Positions 34,777-44,115 of a DNA stretch of 64,000 nucleotides are shown here, piece by piece. The position numbers were made by a program, and so were the translations under genes. Where the stretch lies: NCBI RefSeq assembly GCF_017876165.1, contig NZ_JAGINQ010000022.1:1-64000 (forward strand), in the 5' to 3' direction. The notes under the pieces are model-generated. The model did no database searches, was not told the DNA's origin, and saw only the letters and a program-made list of their open reading frames with translations. This DNA comes from Azospirillum soli. Lineage in GTDB: Bacteria; Pseudomonadota; Alphaproteobacteria; Azospirillales; Azospirillaceae. Every line of letters begins with the position of its first letter. The stretch's first letter is position 1.

Positions 34777-36369
34777 TTAATACCGCCAGATCAGATAGCC
34801 GCCCGCCGCCGTGGCCGCGGCCCCCGTGCCGCGCGCGGTGGAGCGGGTGTAGCTGGCCCGAAGGCCGAGTTCGAGATGTTCGAGAGGTTCATACGCCAGG
34901 GCGACGGCGCCCTGCGGGCCGCCCTTGTTGAAGCGATCGTAGGCGTATCCGGCCTGAAGGCTGTAGCGCCAATAATCGGTCAGCGCGTCGTCGAGGTTGA
35001 GCTGAAACGCGTGCACCTCCCGCGTCGCCACGGGCAGCGGCACGAAAAGGTTGCCCAGCGCGTTTGTGCGCTCGGCTTGGCGGCCGACATATTCGGCGTC
35101 CAGCAGATAGGCGACGCTGGTCACCGGCCCTTCCTGGTTCAGGACGTAGCGCAGCGAACCCTCCACCGTCGCCGAGCGCGCCAGATCCGGCTCACCCGAC
35201 AGGCCGTAGCGGTTCCATCCGGCACCGATGGTGGCGATCCAGCGTTCCTTCAGGCGTTCCTCATGCTGGACAAAGACGCGGTCGCGCCGCCCGGCGCCGA
35301 CGATGCCCTCGATGAAGGTGTAGGTCGGTTCGCGCCAGGACAGGCCCGCGCGGGTCTCCGAATCCTCGTCGCGCCAGCCGTGGGTGTAGCCGGCGCCAAC
35401 CGTCTTCGGCGCGGCGAACAGGGCGAGGCGCGATTGCTGCAACTCCGGCCAGTCGTGCAGGAGGGCCAGTTCGGCGCGGCTGCGGACTCCGTGAAACGGC
35501 TCCACCCGGCCGTCCGACCGCACGGCCTGATCCACGTCCACGGTTCGGTGTTCCAGCGCGTAGAGGAAGGTCGTGTTCCCGCCGGCCTCGACGTTGCCGG
35601 TCAGGCGGCCGATGCGCTGCACGTCGGCGTTCTCCACATGGAACAGGTCCCAGTCCAGCCGCGCCTGCTCGCCGCGTTCCCGCAGCAGGCGCGCCTTGCC
35701 GGTCACCAGCGACGGCTCGTCCGGCGTCAATTCCAGCGCGCGGTCGTAGAGCCGCACCGCCTCGCGCCAGCGGCCGAGCCGCTCCTCCACCTGGGCCAGC
35801 AGAGCGGTGGACTGCGCGTCGTTGGGCTGGGCGGCCAGCAGATCGACCAGCAGCGCGCGGGCCTGGCGCAGGTCGTTCTGTTCCATCAGAGTCAGCGCCC
35901 GGAAATAGTCGATGCGGCGTTGCGCGGCCCGCTCCGCCGCCTCCGCTTCCGGCGAGCGGCGCAGGCTGCGCGTCTCCTGGGCGAGGTCGATGCGCACGCC
36001 CGTGGGCTCGGCCGTCACCGTCGCGGTCACGCCCTGCCCCAGCACCAACAGAACGCTGTCGTAGCCGTACAGGACGTTGTCCACCCAGCCCTGGAGGCGG
36101 TCCGGGATGCCTTCCAGGGGTGCCTCTCCCAGCGGACGGGAGAAGCGCAGCGACAGTTCGCGGTCGTTGAGGCTGTGCTCCGCTGACACCGTGCCGGGCC
36201 ACGACATGGTCAGCTGCGCGCCCTTCTCCCCGCGCACCGCGTCGATGCGGACGGGAGTCGTTTGGGCGAAGGCGGGGGTGGCGAAACTTAAGACGGTAAG
36301 GAAGATTGCCGCAACGAGCCCCCACCCAACCCTCCCCCACCTGCGGCTCTCAGCGAATGCCAGAGGCAT
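34777..36369 (-). CDS. pelB: PelB C-terminal half: outer-membrane porin with TPR
   Basis: About 530 residues: signal peptide (LVAAIFLTVLSFATPAFA), a beta-rich domain, a short TPR region (about 155-250), then a C-terminal barrel ending in WRY, an outer-membrane aromatic terminus. It corresponds to the C-terminal half of Pseudomonas PelB (about 1190 residues), here a separate polypeptide. The ATG at 36369 lies inside a palindromic element; earlier in-frame starts (ATG 36486, GTG 36516) would translate the whole element and bury the signal peptide, so the start is uncertain. It would form the outer-membrane channel for Pel. Confidence 0.82.
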   Translation of the reverse strand: MPLAFAESRRWGRVGWGLVAAIFLTVLSFATPAFAQTTPVRIDAVRGEKGAQLTMSWPGTVSAEHSLNDRELSLRFSRPLGEAPLEGIPDRLQGWVDNVLYGYDSVLLVLGQGVTATVTAEPTGVRIDLAQETRSLRRSPEAEAAERAAQRRIDYFRALTLMEQNDLRQARALLVDLLAAQPNDAQSTALLAQVEERLGRWREAVRLYDRALELTPDEPSLVTGKARLLRERGEQARLDWDLFHVENADVQRIGRLTGNVEAGGNTTFLYALEHRTVDVDQAVRSDGRVEPFHGVRSRAELALLHDWPELQQSRLALFAAPKTVGAGYTHGWRDEDSETRAGLSWREPTYTFIEGIVGAGRRDRVFVQHEERLKERWIATIGAGWNRYGLSGEPDLARSATVEGSLRYVLNQEGPVTSVAYLLDAEYVGRQAERTNALGNLFVPLPVATREVHAFQLNLDDALTDYWRYSLQAGYAYDRFNKGGPQGAVALAYEPLEHLELGLRASYTRSTARGTGAAATAAGGYLIWRY

Positions 36370-36470
36370 TCGCCTGACGCCGTCAGCGCAAACCTTTGGT
36401 TTGCGCGAGAGGCGGGGGAGGGCTTTAAACTCCTTCCCCCGCGCAGTGGGGGAAGGTTGGGATGGGGGCC
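36318..36470. repeat. nested palindromic element at the pelB split
   Basis: Within 153 bases several perfect hairpins are nested: GCGAATGCC/GGCATTCGC (36353-36361, 36365-36373), CTGAC/GTCAG (36374-36378, 36382-36386), GCGCAAACC/GGTTTGCGC (36386-36394, 36398-36406), CCTTCCCCC/GGGGGAAGG (36432-36440, 36448-36456), plus CCCTCCCCC with GGGGGAGGG. The ends, GCCCCCACCCAACC and GGTTGGGATGGGGGC, are themselves inverted. This looks like a mobile palindromic (REP/RPE-type) repeat that landed between the two halves of pelB; it is open in the reading frame of the barrel gene. Confidence 0.7.
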
Positions 36471-36496
36471 CGTCGCTGGCGCGCATGCAAATAGCT

Positions 36497-39400
36497 TTAC
36501 GGAAGGCTGAGCACACGGCGCGCCTCCTTCAACCGTCCGTTCTCGATCAGCATGGCGGCGTAATCGGCCTTCAACTGGCGGTCGTTGGGGCGAAGCTTGC
36601 GCAATCCTTCGAACAGCGCAACCGCGTCGTCCACCTTGCCCAGTCGGTTCAGCAGGTTCGCCTCCGTCTGCACGAGGCTGTCGCTCTTCGACTTCTGCGC
36701 CCGGATCTGTTCCAGGGAACGGCGGTAGAAGGGCACGGCCTCGGTCGGGCGCTTCAGCGCGGTCAGCGCCTCGCCCAGGAAATAGTTGGCTTCGTAATCG
36801 CCCGGTCCCTTGGCGAGGAACCGGCGCAGCAGCCGTTCCGCGTCGCCCAGCCGGTTTTCGTCGTAGGCCAGCATGCCGAGCTGGCGCAGCGAGTCGCCAT
36901 CCTCCGGCTTCAGCGACAGCAGCGCGTGCCATGCGTCGGCCGCCGCCGCGCGCTGGCGGGTCTGCTCGGCAAGGCGGGCGTAGCGGCGCAGCCGTTCCGG
37001 ATCGCGCTCCTGCGGCACGGCGGAGCGGACGGCCTCGGCCAGCTCCCTGCCCTTGCCTTCGGTGGCGAGCGCCTCGATGTAGGGGGCCTTCAGGTCGCGG
37101 GCGGCGGGCGTGCCGCCCTGCCCCAGCCGCTCGGCGACGCGACGCGCGCCGCCCAACTCGGCCAGCTTGTCGTACCACGCCGCCTGTTCGGCCGGTGTCC
37201 TGGCCGCCTTGGCACGCCCCTCCATCCAATCGAGCGCCGCCGCCGGCGGGCGCGGCCCCCAGAGGTAGGTGAGCTGCTTGAAGTCCGGGCTGTCCGGCCC
37301 CTGTCCGGCCGCCAGACGCATCAGCGCCTGTTCGGCGGCCGGCTTGTCGCCCTGGTCGAGCAGGGCGAAGGCGATCTCCCGCCGTTCCTTGGCCGGCACC
37401 CGCTCGTCCCCGGCCCGCGCCAGCAGGTAGTGCCGCAGTTCGTCCTTGCGGCCGAGCTTGGTCAGGGCCTCGCGGTAGAGGCCATCCCACGGTCCGCCGT
37501 TGCCGCCGGCCAACTGCTTCAGCACCGGCAGCGCCCGTGCCGGCCCGGCGGTTTCCAGAAGGAGGAAGGCGCGCTGTTCCCGCCCCTTCGCGTCGAGATC
37601 CGGGCGGGCAAGGTCCGCCTCCAGCACGTCGGCCAGTTCGGCGACGGCGCCCGCGCCCTTCGCCGCGTCGGCGTAGGCGTAAAGCCATTCGATGCCCTGC
37701 CGCTTCGCGCGCTCCCGCAGGTACGGCAGGGCCGGGCGGTAGGCCTTGTGCTCCAGCAGCGCGTAGAGGATCGCAGCCTCCTCCTCGTCGCCGAGACCGC
37801 CCTTGCCGAGCTTGGCGGCCAGGAAGCGGGTCAGTTCCTCGCTGCGGCCGAGCGCGCCGAGGGCGGCGATGTAGGCGGTTTCCACCTCCGGCCCACCATC
37901 GGCCAGCAGGTCGGTCAGGTGCGGCAGAGCCTCGTTCGCCCGCTTGGCGGAGAGCAACGCGCTCGCCAGGGCGAAGCGGCTGCGCGGCGTGGGGGCCATG
38001 GCAAAGACACGCTCGGCCGCCTTCAGGGCCAGCGCGGACTCGCCCCGCTCGGCGGCGATGGTGGCGATGTCCTGCAACAACGCCTCGTCCAGGGTCGGGT
38101 GCGCGTCCAGCCACGCGGCCACTTGCTTCGCATCGCCGGCCCGCGCCGCCAGACGCACCCAGCCGACATCGGCGGCCAGCGACGGCGACGCCCGGCGCCG
38201 GGCGTCGAACCACGCGAAGCCGGCCTTCACGTGGTCGAGGTCAAGGAACAGGCCGCTCAGCTCTTCCAGCACGTCGTCGGGAACGTTGCCCGCCAGTGGC
38301 AGCCGGTCGAAGGCCGCCGAGGCTTTCGCGCGCTGGCCGGCGCGGTCGAGCAGGCGCACGGCGGCCAGATGTTCGGCCAGCGGCAGCGCGGCGTCGGCCA
38401 AGGACTGCTCCGCCCAGCGCACCGCAGCCGCCTTGTCGTTGCGGGCAAGCGCGATGTTGGCGGCGAGCAAGGGCTGCTCGGTCAGGAAGCCCTCGCCCAA
38501 ATCCCGGACCATGCGGTCGAGAAAAGCGACGTCACGCTCCCGGAAGGCCGCGTCGGCCAGACCAGCCAGCGCCCAGCCCGGCACAAGGTTCAGGTCACGC
38601 GGCTTGGCGGTCGCCAGCGCCTTGCGCCCCATGCCCGCGTTCATCTGCAAGGCGACGAGGCGGCCGAGCGTCAGATCGTCCACCGGACCGGGCAGCGCGT
38701 CCAGCCGCGCCCGCGCCTCGTCCAGCCGGCCGGCGGCGATCTGAAGGTCGATGAAGGTCAGCTCGATGGCGAGCGGGTGGCCCGGCTTGGCCGCCTCCGG
38801 CTCCAGCAGCTTCAGCGCCAGTTCCGGCCGGCCGGCGGCGGACAGCTGGCTGACCAGCCCGATGGCGTCGGACGGCGTCGGGTTCTCGCCCATCCAGCGC
38901 TGGGCGCGGGTGAAGGCCTCGTCGTCGCGGTCGAGGTCGATCAGCAGGCTCATCAACAGCTCGCGGCTGTCGGCCTCGATGGCGCCGTTGGCGCGGTCGT
39001 CGGCCCGGATCAGCCAATCCACCGCCGCCGCATGCTCGCCGCGCGCGGCCAGCAGCGCCGCAAGCTCCTGCTGCGTCTGGACGTCATCGGGGCGCAGTTC
39101 GCAATAGCGGATCAGCGCCGCCACCTGCCGCTCGATCTGGCCGTGAAAGCCGGCGAGATAGGCCAGTTCCCGGTTGGTTTCGTCGGTCGGCTTCAAGCGG
39201 GCCAGGGCTTCCAGATTCTCCAGATAGTCGCCGACGCGCTGGGCGTCCTGGTAGAGCCGGCCGAGCAGCTGGCGCCCTTCCACCTGATCCGGTTCCCGGG
39301 CGATGAACTCTTCCATCAGGACGATGGCCCGATCGACGGCACCGTCCTGAAGGTAAAGCTTGGTCAGCGGCATGACCGTGCCGGCCGAACGGTCGCCGGC

Positions 39401-39553
39401 CGTGAAGCGCTGTTCGTAGGCGGCGCGCGCGGTGTGGAAATCCTGATCGCGGAACTTCTGCAAGGCGAGTTCGCCGCCGCGCGGGATCAGCAGCAGGCTG
39501 ACGCCGACACCGAAGGCGAGCACGATCAGGACGACCAGGATGTTGGCGCGCAT
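36497..39553 (-). CDS. pelB: PelB N-terminal half: membrane-anchored TPR protein
   Basis: A 1018-residue protein with one N-terminal membrane helix (MRANILVVLIVLAFGVGVSLLLI) and then continuous TPR-like helical repeats (alanine/leucine/glutamate-rich, LGRLYQDAQRVGDYLENLEAL type) to the end. This equals the periplasmic TPR scaffold of PelB, which binds PelA and funnels polymer towards the barrel. GGAGAGG seven bases before the ATG gives a firm start. The reading frame ends at 36497 in a different phase from the barrel gene, so the split is real in this sequence. Confidence 0.87.
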   Translation of the reverse strand: MRANILVVLIVLAFGVGVSLLLIPRGGELALQKFRDQDFHTARAAYEQRFTAGDRSAGTVMPLTKLYLQDGAVDRAIVLMEEFIAREPDQVEGRQLLGRLYQDAQRVGDYLENLEALARLKPTDETNRELAYLAGFHGQIERQVAALIRYCELRPDDVQTQQELAALLAARGEHAAAVDWLIRADDRANGAIEADSRELLMSLLIDLDRDDEAFTRAQRWMGENPTPSDAIGLVSQLSAAGRPELALKLLEPEAAKPGHPLAIELTFIDLQIAAGRLDEARARLDALPGPVDDLTLGRLVALQMNAGMGRKALATAKPRDLNLVPGWALAGLADAAFRERDVAFLDRMVRDLGEGFLTEQPLLAANIALARNDKAAAVRWAEQSLADAALPLAEHLAAVRLLDRAGQRAKASAAFDRLPLAGNVPDDVLEELSGLFLDLDHVKAGFAWFDARRRASPSLAADVGWVRLAARAGDAKQVAAWLDAHPTLDEALLQDIATIAAERGESALALKAAERVFAMAPTPRSRFALASALLSAKRANEALPHLTDLLADGGPEVETAYIAALGALGRSEELTRFLAAKLGKGGLGDEEEAAILYALLEHKAYRPALPYLRERAKRQGIEWLYAYADAAKGAGAVAELADVLEADLARPDLDAKGREQRAFLLLETAGPARALPVLKQLAGGNGGPWDGLYREALTKLGRKDELRHYLLARAGDERVPAKERREIAFALLDQGDKPAAEQALMRLAAGQGPDSPDFKQLTYLWGPRPPAAALDWMEGRAKAARTPAEQAAWYDKLAELGGARRVAERLGQGGTPAARDLKAPYIEALATEGKGRELAEAVRSAVPQERDPERLRRYARLAEQTRQRAAAADAWHALLSLKPEDGDSLRQLGMLAYDENRLGDAERLLRRFLAKGPGDYEANYFLGEALTALKRPTEAVPFYRRSLEQIRAQKSKSDSLVQTEANLLNRLGKVDDAVALFEGLRKLRPNDRQLKADYAAMLIENGRLKEARRVLSLP

Positions 39554-39566
39554 GGGGCCGCCTCTC

Positions 39567-41828
39567 CTACCGTGCCACGGGCTGCACGCGCAGCGTCAGC
39601 GGCTGGATGGCGGAGGTCTCCACCGTCACGGACAGGCGGCGGTCGGCGGCGGCCTCGGCCTCGCCGCGCCACAGAACGGTGCCGTTGCGCTCCGCCGTCA
39701 CGGCGTAGCGGCCGGGCGCCGGCACATGCCAAGCCATCTCTCCGTTGCCGTAACCCTGCGCGGCGACGCGGAAGCCCGCGCCGTCAGCCGCCAGCCCCCG
39801 GAACACCCAGCGCCCTTGGACGAGGTACGGCTTGGGCGCCGGCGGGTCGATGTCCGCGCGATCCACATCGGTCAGGGCCACCACCGGCTCCGCCACGGCG
39901 GGATCCAGCGCCACATAAAGGCTGCCCTGGTGATGCCGCTGCCCCAGCACGCCGACCGAGTGCGCGAAATCCACGGCCGTGAAGTTCGCCCGGTCGAACC
40001 GCAGCGTGGCCAGGTCGCCGCGCCCCGCGATGCGCCAGCGGCGTTCACCGTCGGGGATGAAGCGGGCGGTGTAGAAGCCCCCGGCCAGGGCGGCGTAGGC
40101 GGAAGCCGTGATCGGGGCGATCTCCGCCTCGCGGGCGGCGATCAGGTTCTTGCGCAGGGCGTTGATGCTGGCCGGCTTCTGCCCGGAATACATGTGGTAG
40201 TAGACGTTGAAAGGCTTCAGCCGCAGCGGGCTTTCCGTGTTGCGGACCGTGTTGATCAGGTTCTGGAACCCGAAGAAGCGGTTGGTCCACAGGTCGGTGT
40301 AGGTGTTCTCGTTGCTGTTGCCCGAATAGATCTGCCGCTCCGTTCCCACCGGCAGGCCGACCGGCGGCACGCTGGTGACGGACGGGTAGTCCGCGTCGAA
40401 TCGCGAATCGCCGCCGTTCATGTTGTAAGCGCCGGCCTTGCGCGTCGCGGCGATGGCGGCCTCGTAGGGCGAGGTGTCGCCCGGCCATTGGACGAGCGCG
40501 GCCGGCTTTCCCTCCGGTGCCAGCGTCGTGAAGTAGGCCAGCGAACCGCCGATCTCCTTGTTCAGGTCGAAGGGCTCTTGCAGATAGGCGCGCGGCACCG
40601 AATAGGCGCCGAGGTCGGCGACCTCGCCCGCCGCCTCATAGGTGGCCGGCGGCTTGTTGCGGCCGAGCAAGCGGTCCATCACGCCGCGTTTCGGGGCGCC
40701 GCCATGCTCTTCGAAGGCCGCCTCCTTGTCGGGCGTGTAGTCTTCGAAGAAGCGCCATTGGAACGGGTGGGTCCAGGTGTGGCTGGCCGGTTCCACCTGC
40801 GGCAGGGCGAACAGGCGCCGGGTTCCGGCCACCAGCTCCGGCGTTCCCTTCCAGGCCGGATCGATGTCGCCGCCGATGGGCGCCACAGTGACGGGCAGGT
40901 CGGGAAAAGCCTCGATGGCCTCGCGCCGCACCACGTCGACGGACAGCACCTTGTCCTTGTTGTAGGGCTGGACCTCGGTCTGGTTGCGCCAGCCGTCGCC
41001 GTCGATGTGGCTGAAATAGATGCGCCGGCCGGAGAGGGTGGTCACGTCCGGCTTCGGCAGGTCGTCCGTGGCGAAGGCCGCGCGGAAGAACGCGAACGGA
41101 TCGACGATCCAGAGCTTCCGGTTGATCTCCGCGTCGTAGTAGCGGGCGTAGCCCTCGGTCACGAAGCCGCCGGACGGGCCCGTGACCACCAGATGGCTGT
41201 CGGACGCCTCGTCCCCGCCGCGCCGCATGACCAGATGCGAGGTGAAGCGTCCGTCCACCTTGCGGAACAGCGGATAACCCGGCAACACGCCGACCAACGG
41301 GCGCTCGTAGCCGATCATCCCATCGGCCAGAACCGGGCGGGAACGGTAGGTCAGATCGGAATAGCCGTCGTCGTCGCGCAGCCCGAACCGGGCGAAGAAG
41401 CGGTTGACCACCGCCAGCGGGGTTGCGGGACCGTTGCGGCTGGCGCGCGTGCCCGTCTGCCCCAGCACGGCGAAGCGCACGCCCCGGTCCATGGCCGCCG
41501 CCGCCCAGGCGATGTAGGCGCGCGGATCCTCGAACGGCTCGCCCGCGAACCACGTGACGACGCCGCGCAGGTCGGGATAGCGCGACAGGTCGGGCAGACC
41601 GTCCGCCACGTTCCAGTAGACGACGCTGAGACCCAGATGGTTCAGCGGCATTTCCGCCATGGAGTGGATGCGGGTGAGGCGGATCCTCTCCTCCTCCCGC
41701 AGGTCCACCAGGGCCAGGACGGTGCGCGGCACCGGCCGGACCTCCGCCGCGCGCGCCGGCCCGAAAAAGGTCACGACGGCGAGGAGGAGGAGAGTCGAAA
41801 GGGTCCGGATGAGCGTCCGCGCGCTCAC
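39567..41828 (-). CDS. pelA: PelA C-terminal half: periplasmic Pel deacetylase
   Basis: A 753-residue exported protein (signal peptide TLLLLAVVTFFGPARA) equivalent to the Rossmann-like and polysaccharide-deacetylase parts of PelA. The deacetylase metal site is visible: aspartate in YFSHIDGDGW and the HxxxH pair in SHTWTHPFQW; a beta-sandwich C-terminal domain follows. It removes acetyl groups from GalNAc/GlcNAc residues during export. Translation starts at a GTG that overlaps the stop of the hydrolase gene (GTGA, 41825-41828). In Pseudomonas hydrolase and deacetylase are one 948-residue chain. Confidence 0.88.
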   Translation of the reverse strand: MSARTLIRTLSTLLLLAVVTFFGPARAAEVRPVPRTVLALVDLREEERIRLTRIHSMAEMPLNHLGLSVVYWNVADGLPDLSRYPDLRGVVTWFAGEPFEDPRAYIAWAAAAMDRGVRFAVLGQTGTRASRNGPATPLAVVNRFFARFGLRDDDGYSDLTYRSRPVLADGMIGYERPLVGVLPGYPLFRKVDGRFTSHLVMRRGGDEASDSHLVVTGPSGGFVTEGYARYYDAEINRKLWIVDPFAFFRAAFATDDLPKPDVTTLSGRRIYFSHIDGDGWRNQTEVQPYNKDKVLSVDVVRREAIEAFPDLPVTVAPIGGDIDPAWKGTPELVAGTRRLFALPQVEPASHTWTHPFQWRFFEDYTPDKEAAFEEHGGAPKRGVMDRLLGRNKPPATYEAAGEVADLGAYSVPRAYLQEPFDLNKEIGGSLAYFTTLAPEGKPAALVQWPGDTSPYEAAIAATRKAGAYNMNGGDSRFDADYPSVTSVPPVGLPVGTERQIYSGNSNENTYTDLWTNRFFGFQNLINTVRNTESPLRLKPFNVYYHMYSGQKPASINALRKNLIAAREAEIAPITASAYAALAGGFYTARFIPDGERRWRIAGRGDLATLRFDRANFTAVDFAHSVGVLGQRHHQGSLYVALDPAVAEPVVALTDVDRADIDPPAPKPYLVQGRWVFRGLAADGAGFRVAAQGYGNGEMAWHVPAPGRYAVTAERNGTVLWRGEAEAAADRRLSVTVETSAIQPLTLRVQPVAR

Positions 41829-42706
41829 GGAGCGGGTTCCCGCACAATGCGGTCGAGATCCACGACCGACACGTAGGGCGAAAAGCCGTTGGCCCGCTGG
41901 CGCGCGTAGATGCGCTTGATGCCCTCGGTGTCCGCAGGGTCCCAATAATCGAGCGAGAACAGGCCGAGCTTCGGGTTGAGGCGCTGGGCGTCCTGCAACG
42001 CCAAGACCTGGAACCGGTAATCCTCCTCGGTCTGGAGGTGCGGCCGCTTCGCCTCGAAGTCCCAGCCGGCGTAGACGCTCTCGCCCAGCGCGTAGTCGAG
42101 CACGCCCGCCACGTCCGGCAGGATCTCGTAGGCGCGGTTCTGCATGATGCGGATGTTCGGCCAGTTGGCCCGGATCGCCCGAACCAGCCGGGCCGCCCCT
42201 TCCGTCATGCCGGCCCAGCGCTTGGGTTCGGTGCGTTCCAGATGCGGCGGGTTGTCCAGCGTGTCGAGGAAGATGCCGTCGAAGCCCAGCCGCAGGATGG
42301 CCGGAACAAGTTCCTCCACCACCAGCTTGACCCACCGCTTGTCGCGGACGTCCACGTAAAAGCTGCCGGGCCAGTTGGGGTTTTCCTCCGACAGGATGCC
42401 CCAGCCCTTCACCCGGTCGAACCAGGGGCGGTGCTGCTCCACCTCGCCCAGGCTGATGTAGCCGAGCAGGGTCTTGCCCCGGTCCTTCAGCGGGCGCAGC
42501 GGCGGATGATACTTGCTGTCGAGCACCAGCAGCCGGTACGGCTCGAACGCCTTCACCGGTTCCTTGTCGGCGTAATAGACGACCCAGGGCACATCGCCCT
42601 TGGGCACATCATTGGGTGCGGCCCCGGCCGCGTGCGGCAGCATCATCACCCCGGCTCCGCCCAGCATGCCGCCCAGTATGGCGCGCCGCCCGATCAGGCC
42701 AGCCAT
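41825..42706 (-). CDS. pelA: PelA N-terminal half: glycoside hydrolase (GH114/GH166-type)
   Basis: A 293-residue exported TIM-barrel hydrolase. N-terminal GRRAILGGMLGGAGVMML resembles a Tat/Sec signal. Core: WVVYYADKEP, LLGYISLGEVEQHRPWF, GFDGIFLDTLD (acidic residue) and DYALGESVYAGWDF (glutamate), typical of endo-alpha-1,4-galactosaminidases such as the PelA hydrolase domain. It trims Pel polymer in the periplasm. It overlaps the epimerase gene by 13 bases upstream and the deacetylase by four downstream. Confidence 0.85.
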   Translation of the reverse strand: MAGLIGRRAILGGMLGGAGVMMLPHAAGAAPNDVPKGDVPWVVYYADKEPVKAFEPYRLLVLDSKYHPPLRPLKDRGKTLLGYISLGEVEQHRPWFDRVKGWGILSEENPNWPGSFYVDVRDKRWVKLVVEELVPAILRLGFDGIFLDTLDNPPHLERTEPKRWAGMTEGAARLVRAIRANWPNIRIMQNRAYEILPDVAGVLDYALGESVYAGWDFEAKRPHLQTEEDYRFQVLALQDAQRLNPKLGLFSLDYWDPADTEGIKRIYARQRANGFSPYVSVVDLDRIVREPAP

Positions 42707-43620
42707 GCCAGCGTGTCCCGCAAGCCGTCTTCCAGCGACGTTTCGCAGGCCATGCCGAAGGCGGCGACCAGACGCGACGGGTCGCCGATGGACACCCGGA
42801 TGTCGCCGGCGCGCGCCGGGCCATGACGGCGGTCCAGCGGCTTGCCGGAAATCTCGGCCAGCACCTCGGCCAGCCGGTTCACCGAGGTCGGCTTCCCGGT
42901 GCAGACGTTGTAGACGGGGGCGCCCGCCTGCGGCTTCTCCATAGCGGCGGTCAGATAGCGCACAAGGTCCTTCACGTAGACGAAATCGCGCACCTGCTCG
43001 CCGTCGCCGTTGATGGTGATGGCATCGCCGCGCACGATGCGCCCGGCGAAGATGGAGATGACGCCGGAATAGGGCGATTTCGGATCCTGGCGCGGCCCGA
43101 ACACGTTGAAGAAGCGGAAGCCCGTGGTCGGCACGCCATGCACGCCGTCGGCGACGCGGGCGTGCAGTTCGCAGCCCAGCTTGTCGGCGCCGTAGGCGGA
43201 CAGCGGCCGGGTCGCGGCGTCCTCGTTCAGCGGCATGTTCGGGTTGTCGCCATAGACGGCGGCCGACGAGGCGTAGACGACCGGAACCGGCCCGTCCGCC
43301 CTGGCGCGGCGCGCGGCGTCGAACACGGCGATGGTGCCGGACAGGTTGGCGTGGTGCGTCTCAAGCCACGCCTCGCGCGAACGGTCCACCGACGCCACGG
43401 CGGCAAGGTGGAAGCAGCCGTCCACGCCGGCCATGGCAGCCTCGACCGCCACCGCGTCGGCGACGTCGCCGACCGTCACGGGCACGCCCGCCGGCAGGTT
43501 CTCGCGCTTGCCGGTGGACAGGTCGTCCAGCACCCGCACCTCATGCCCGGCGGACAGCAGCCGCTCGATCAGGTGCGAGCCGATGAAGCCGCAGCCGCCG
43601 GTGACGAGATAACGCGCCAT
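42694..43620 (-). CDS. NAD-dependent sugar-nucleotide epimerase (PelX-like)
   Basis: A 308-residue extended SDR: NAD site VTGGCGFIGSH, active-site SSAAVYG and YGADK (Tyr and Lys of YxxxK), and RFFNVFGPRQDP. It most likely interconverts UDP-GlcNAc and UDP-GalNAc (C4-epimerase), as PelX does in pel clusters of some pseudomonads. As first gene of the operon, overlapping the PelA hydrolase gene by 13 bases, it would supply UDP-GalNAc to PelF. The ATG at 43620 gives the standard MARYLVTGG start. Confidence 0.87.
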   Translation of the reverse strand: MARYLVTGGCGFIGSHLIERLLSAGHEVRVLDDLSTGKRENLPAGVPVTVGDVADAVAVEAAMAGVDGCFHLAAVASVDRSREAWLETHHANLSGTIAVFDAARRARADGPVPVVYASSAAVYGDNPNMPLNEDAATRPLSAYGADKLGCELHARVADGVHGVPTTGFRFFNVFGPRQDPKSPYSGVISIFAGRIVRGDAITINGDGEQVRDFVYVKDLVRYLTAAMEKPQAGAPVYNVCTGKPTSVNRLAEVLAEISGKPLDRRHGPARAGDIRVSIGDPSRLVAAFGMACETSLEDGLRDTLAWLA

Positions 43621-43710
43621 GCTTGCCAACCCTATTCTCGGTTATGTCGGAGCCGGTTTTACGCAACCGGCGCGCGTTTGGATCACCCCGACTGGATCGC
43701 GCCGCTTCCG

Positions 43711-44115
43711 TCACGCCATTTGGGCAGAGGCGGCCCCGTTCAGGAAGCCGGCGACGGTGGTCAGGAATTCCTTGGGCTTGATCGGCTTGGAGACGTGCCC
43801 GTTGAAACCGGCGTCGGCCAGCCGCCGCTTGTCGGCGGGGGTGGCGAGGTTGGTCACGGCGACCACCGGCGTGGCTGCCAGCGCCGCGTCGCCGCGAATC
43901 TGCTTGATCAGTTCCACGCCGGAAACATTGGGCATGACGATGTCCATGACGACCAGATCCGGCGTGATCTCCCGCATCAGATCCATGACGATGCGCGGAT
44001 CGTCCGCCTCCACGACGGTGTAGCCGCCCTCTTCCAGGCAGCGAACGAACAGCTTGCGCATCAACACATTGTCCTCGACCACGAGGATGGTTTGCGCCTT
44101 TTCCAGCGAATCCAT
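43711..44115 (-). CDS. CheY-like response regulator
   Basis: A 134-residue stand-alone receiver: acidic pair VVEDN, phosphoacceptor in VVMDIVMPNVSG, Thr in AVTNLA and Lys in VSKPIKP, all present. It should be phosphorylated by an unknown histidine kinase or Hpt protein. It is 90 bases upstream of the pel operon on the same strand and could share its control, but no kinase is adjacent. Start at 44115; a GTG six bases upstream is possible. Confidence 0.88.
   Translation of the reverse strand: MDSLEKAQTILVVEDNVLMRKLFVRCLEEGGYTVVEADDPRIVMDLMREITPDLVVMDIVMPNVSGVELIKQIRGDAALAATPVVAVTNLATPADKRRLADAGFNGHVSKPIKPKEFLTTVAGFLNGAASAQMA

Noticed and set aside
36077..39982. A very long open frame on the plus strand (about 1300 codons) antisense to pelB
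   Set aside because: It is a GC-rich shadow of the pelB genes: no domain, arginine/glutamine-rich composition, and the minus-strand frames have export signals and TPR repeats.
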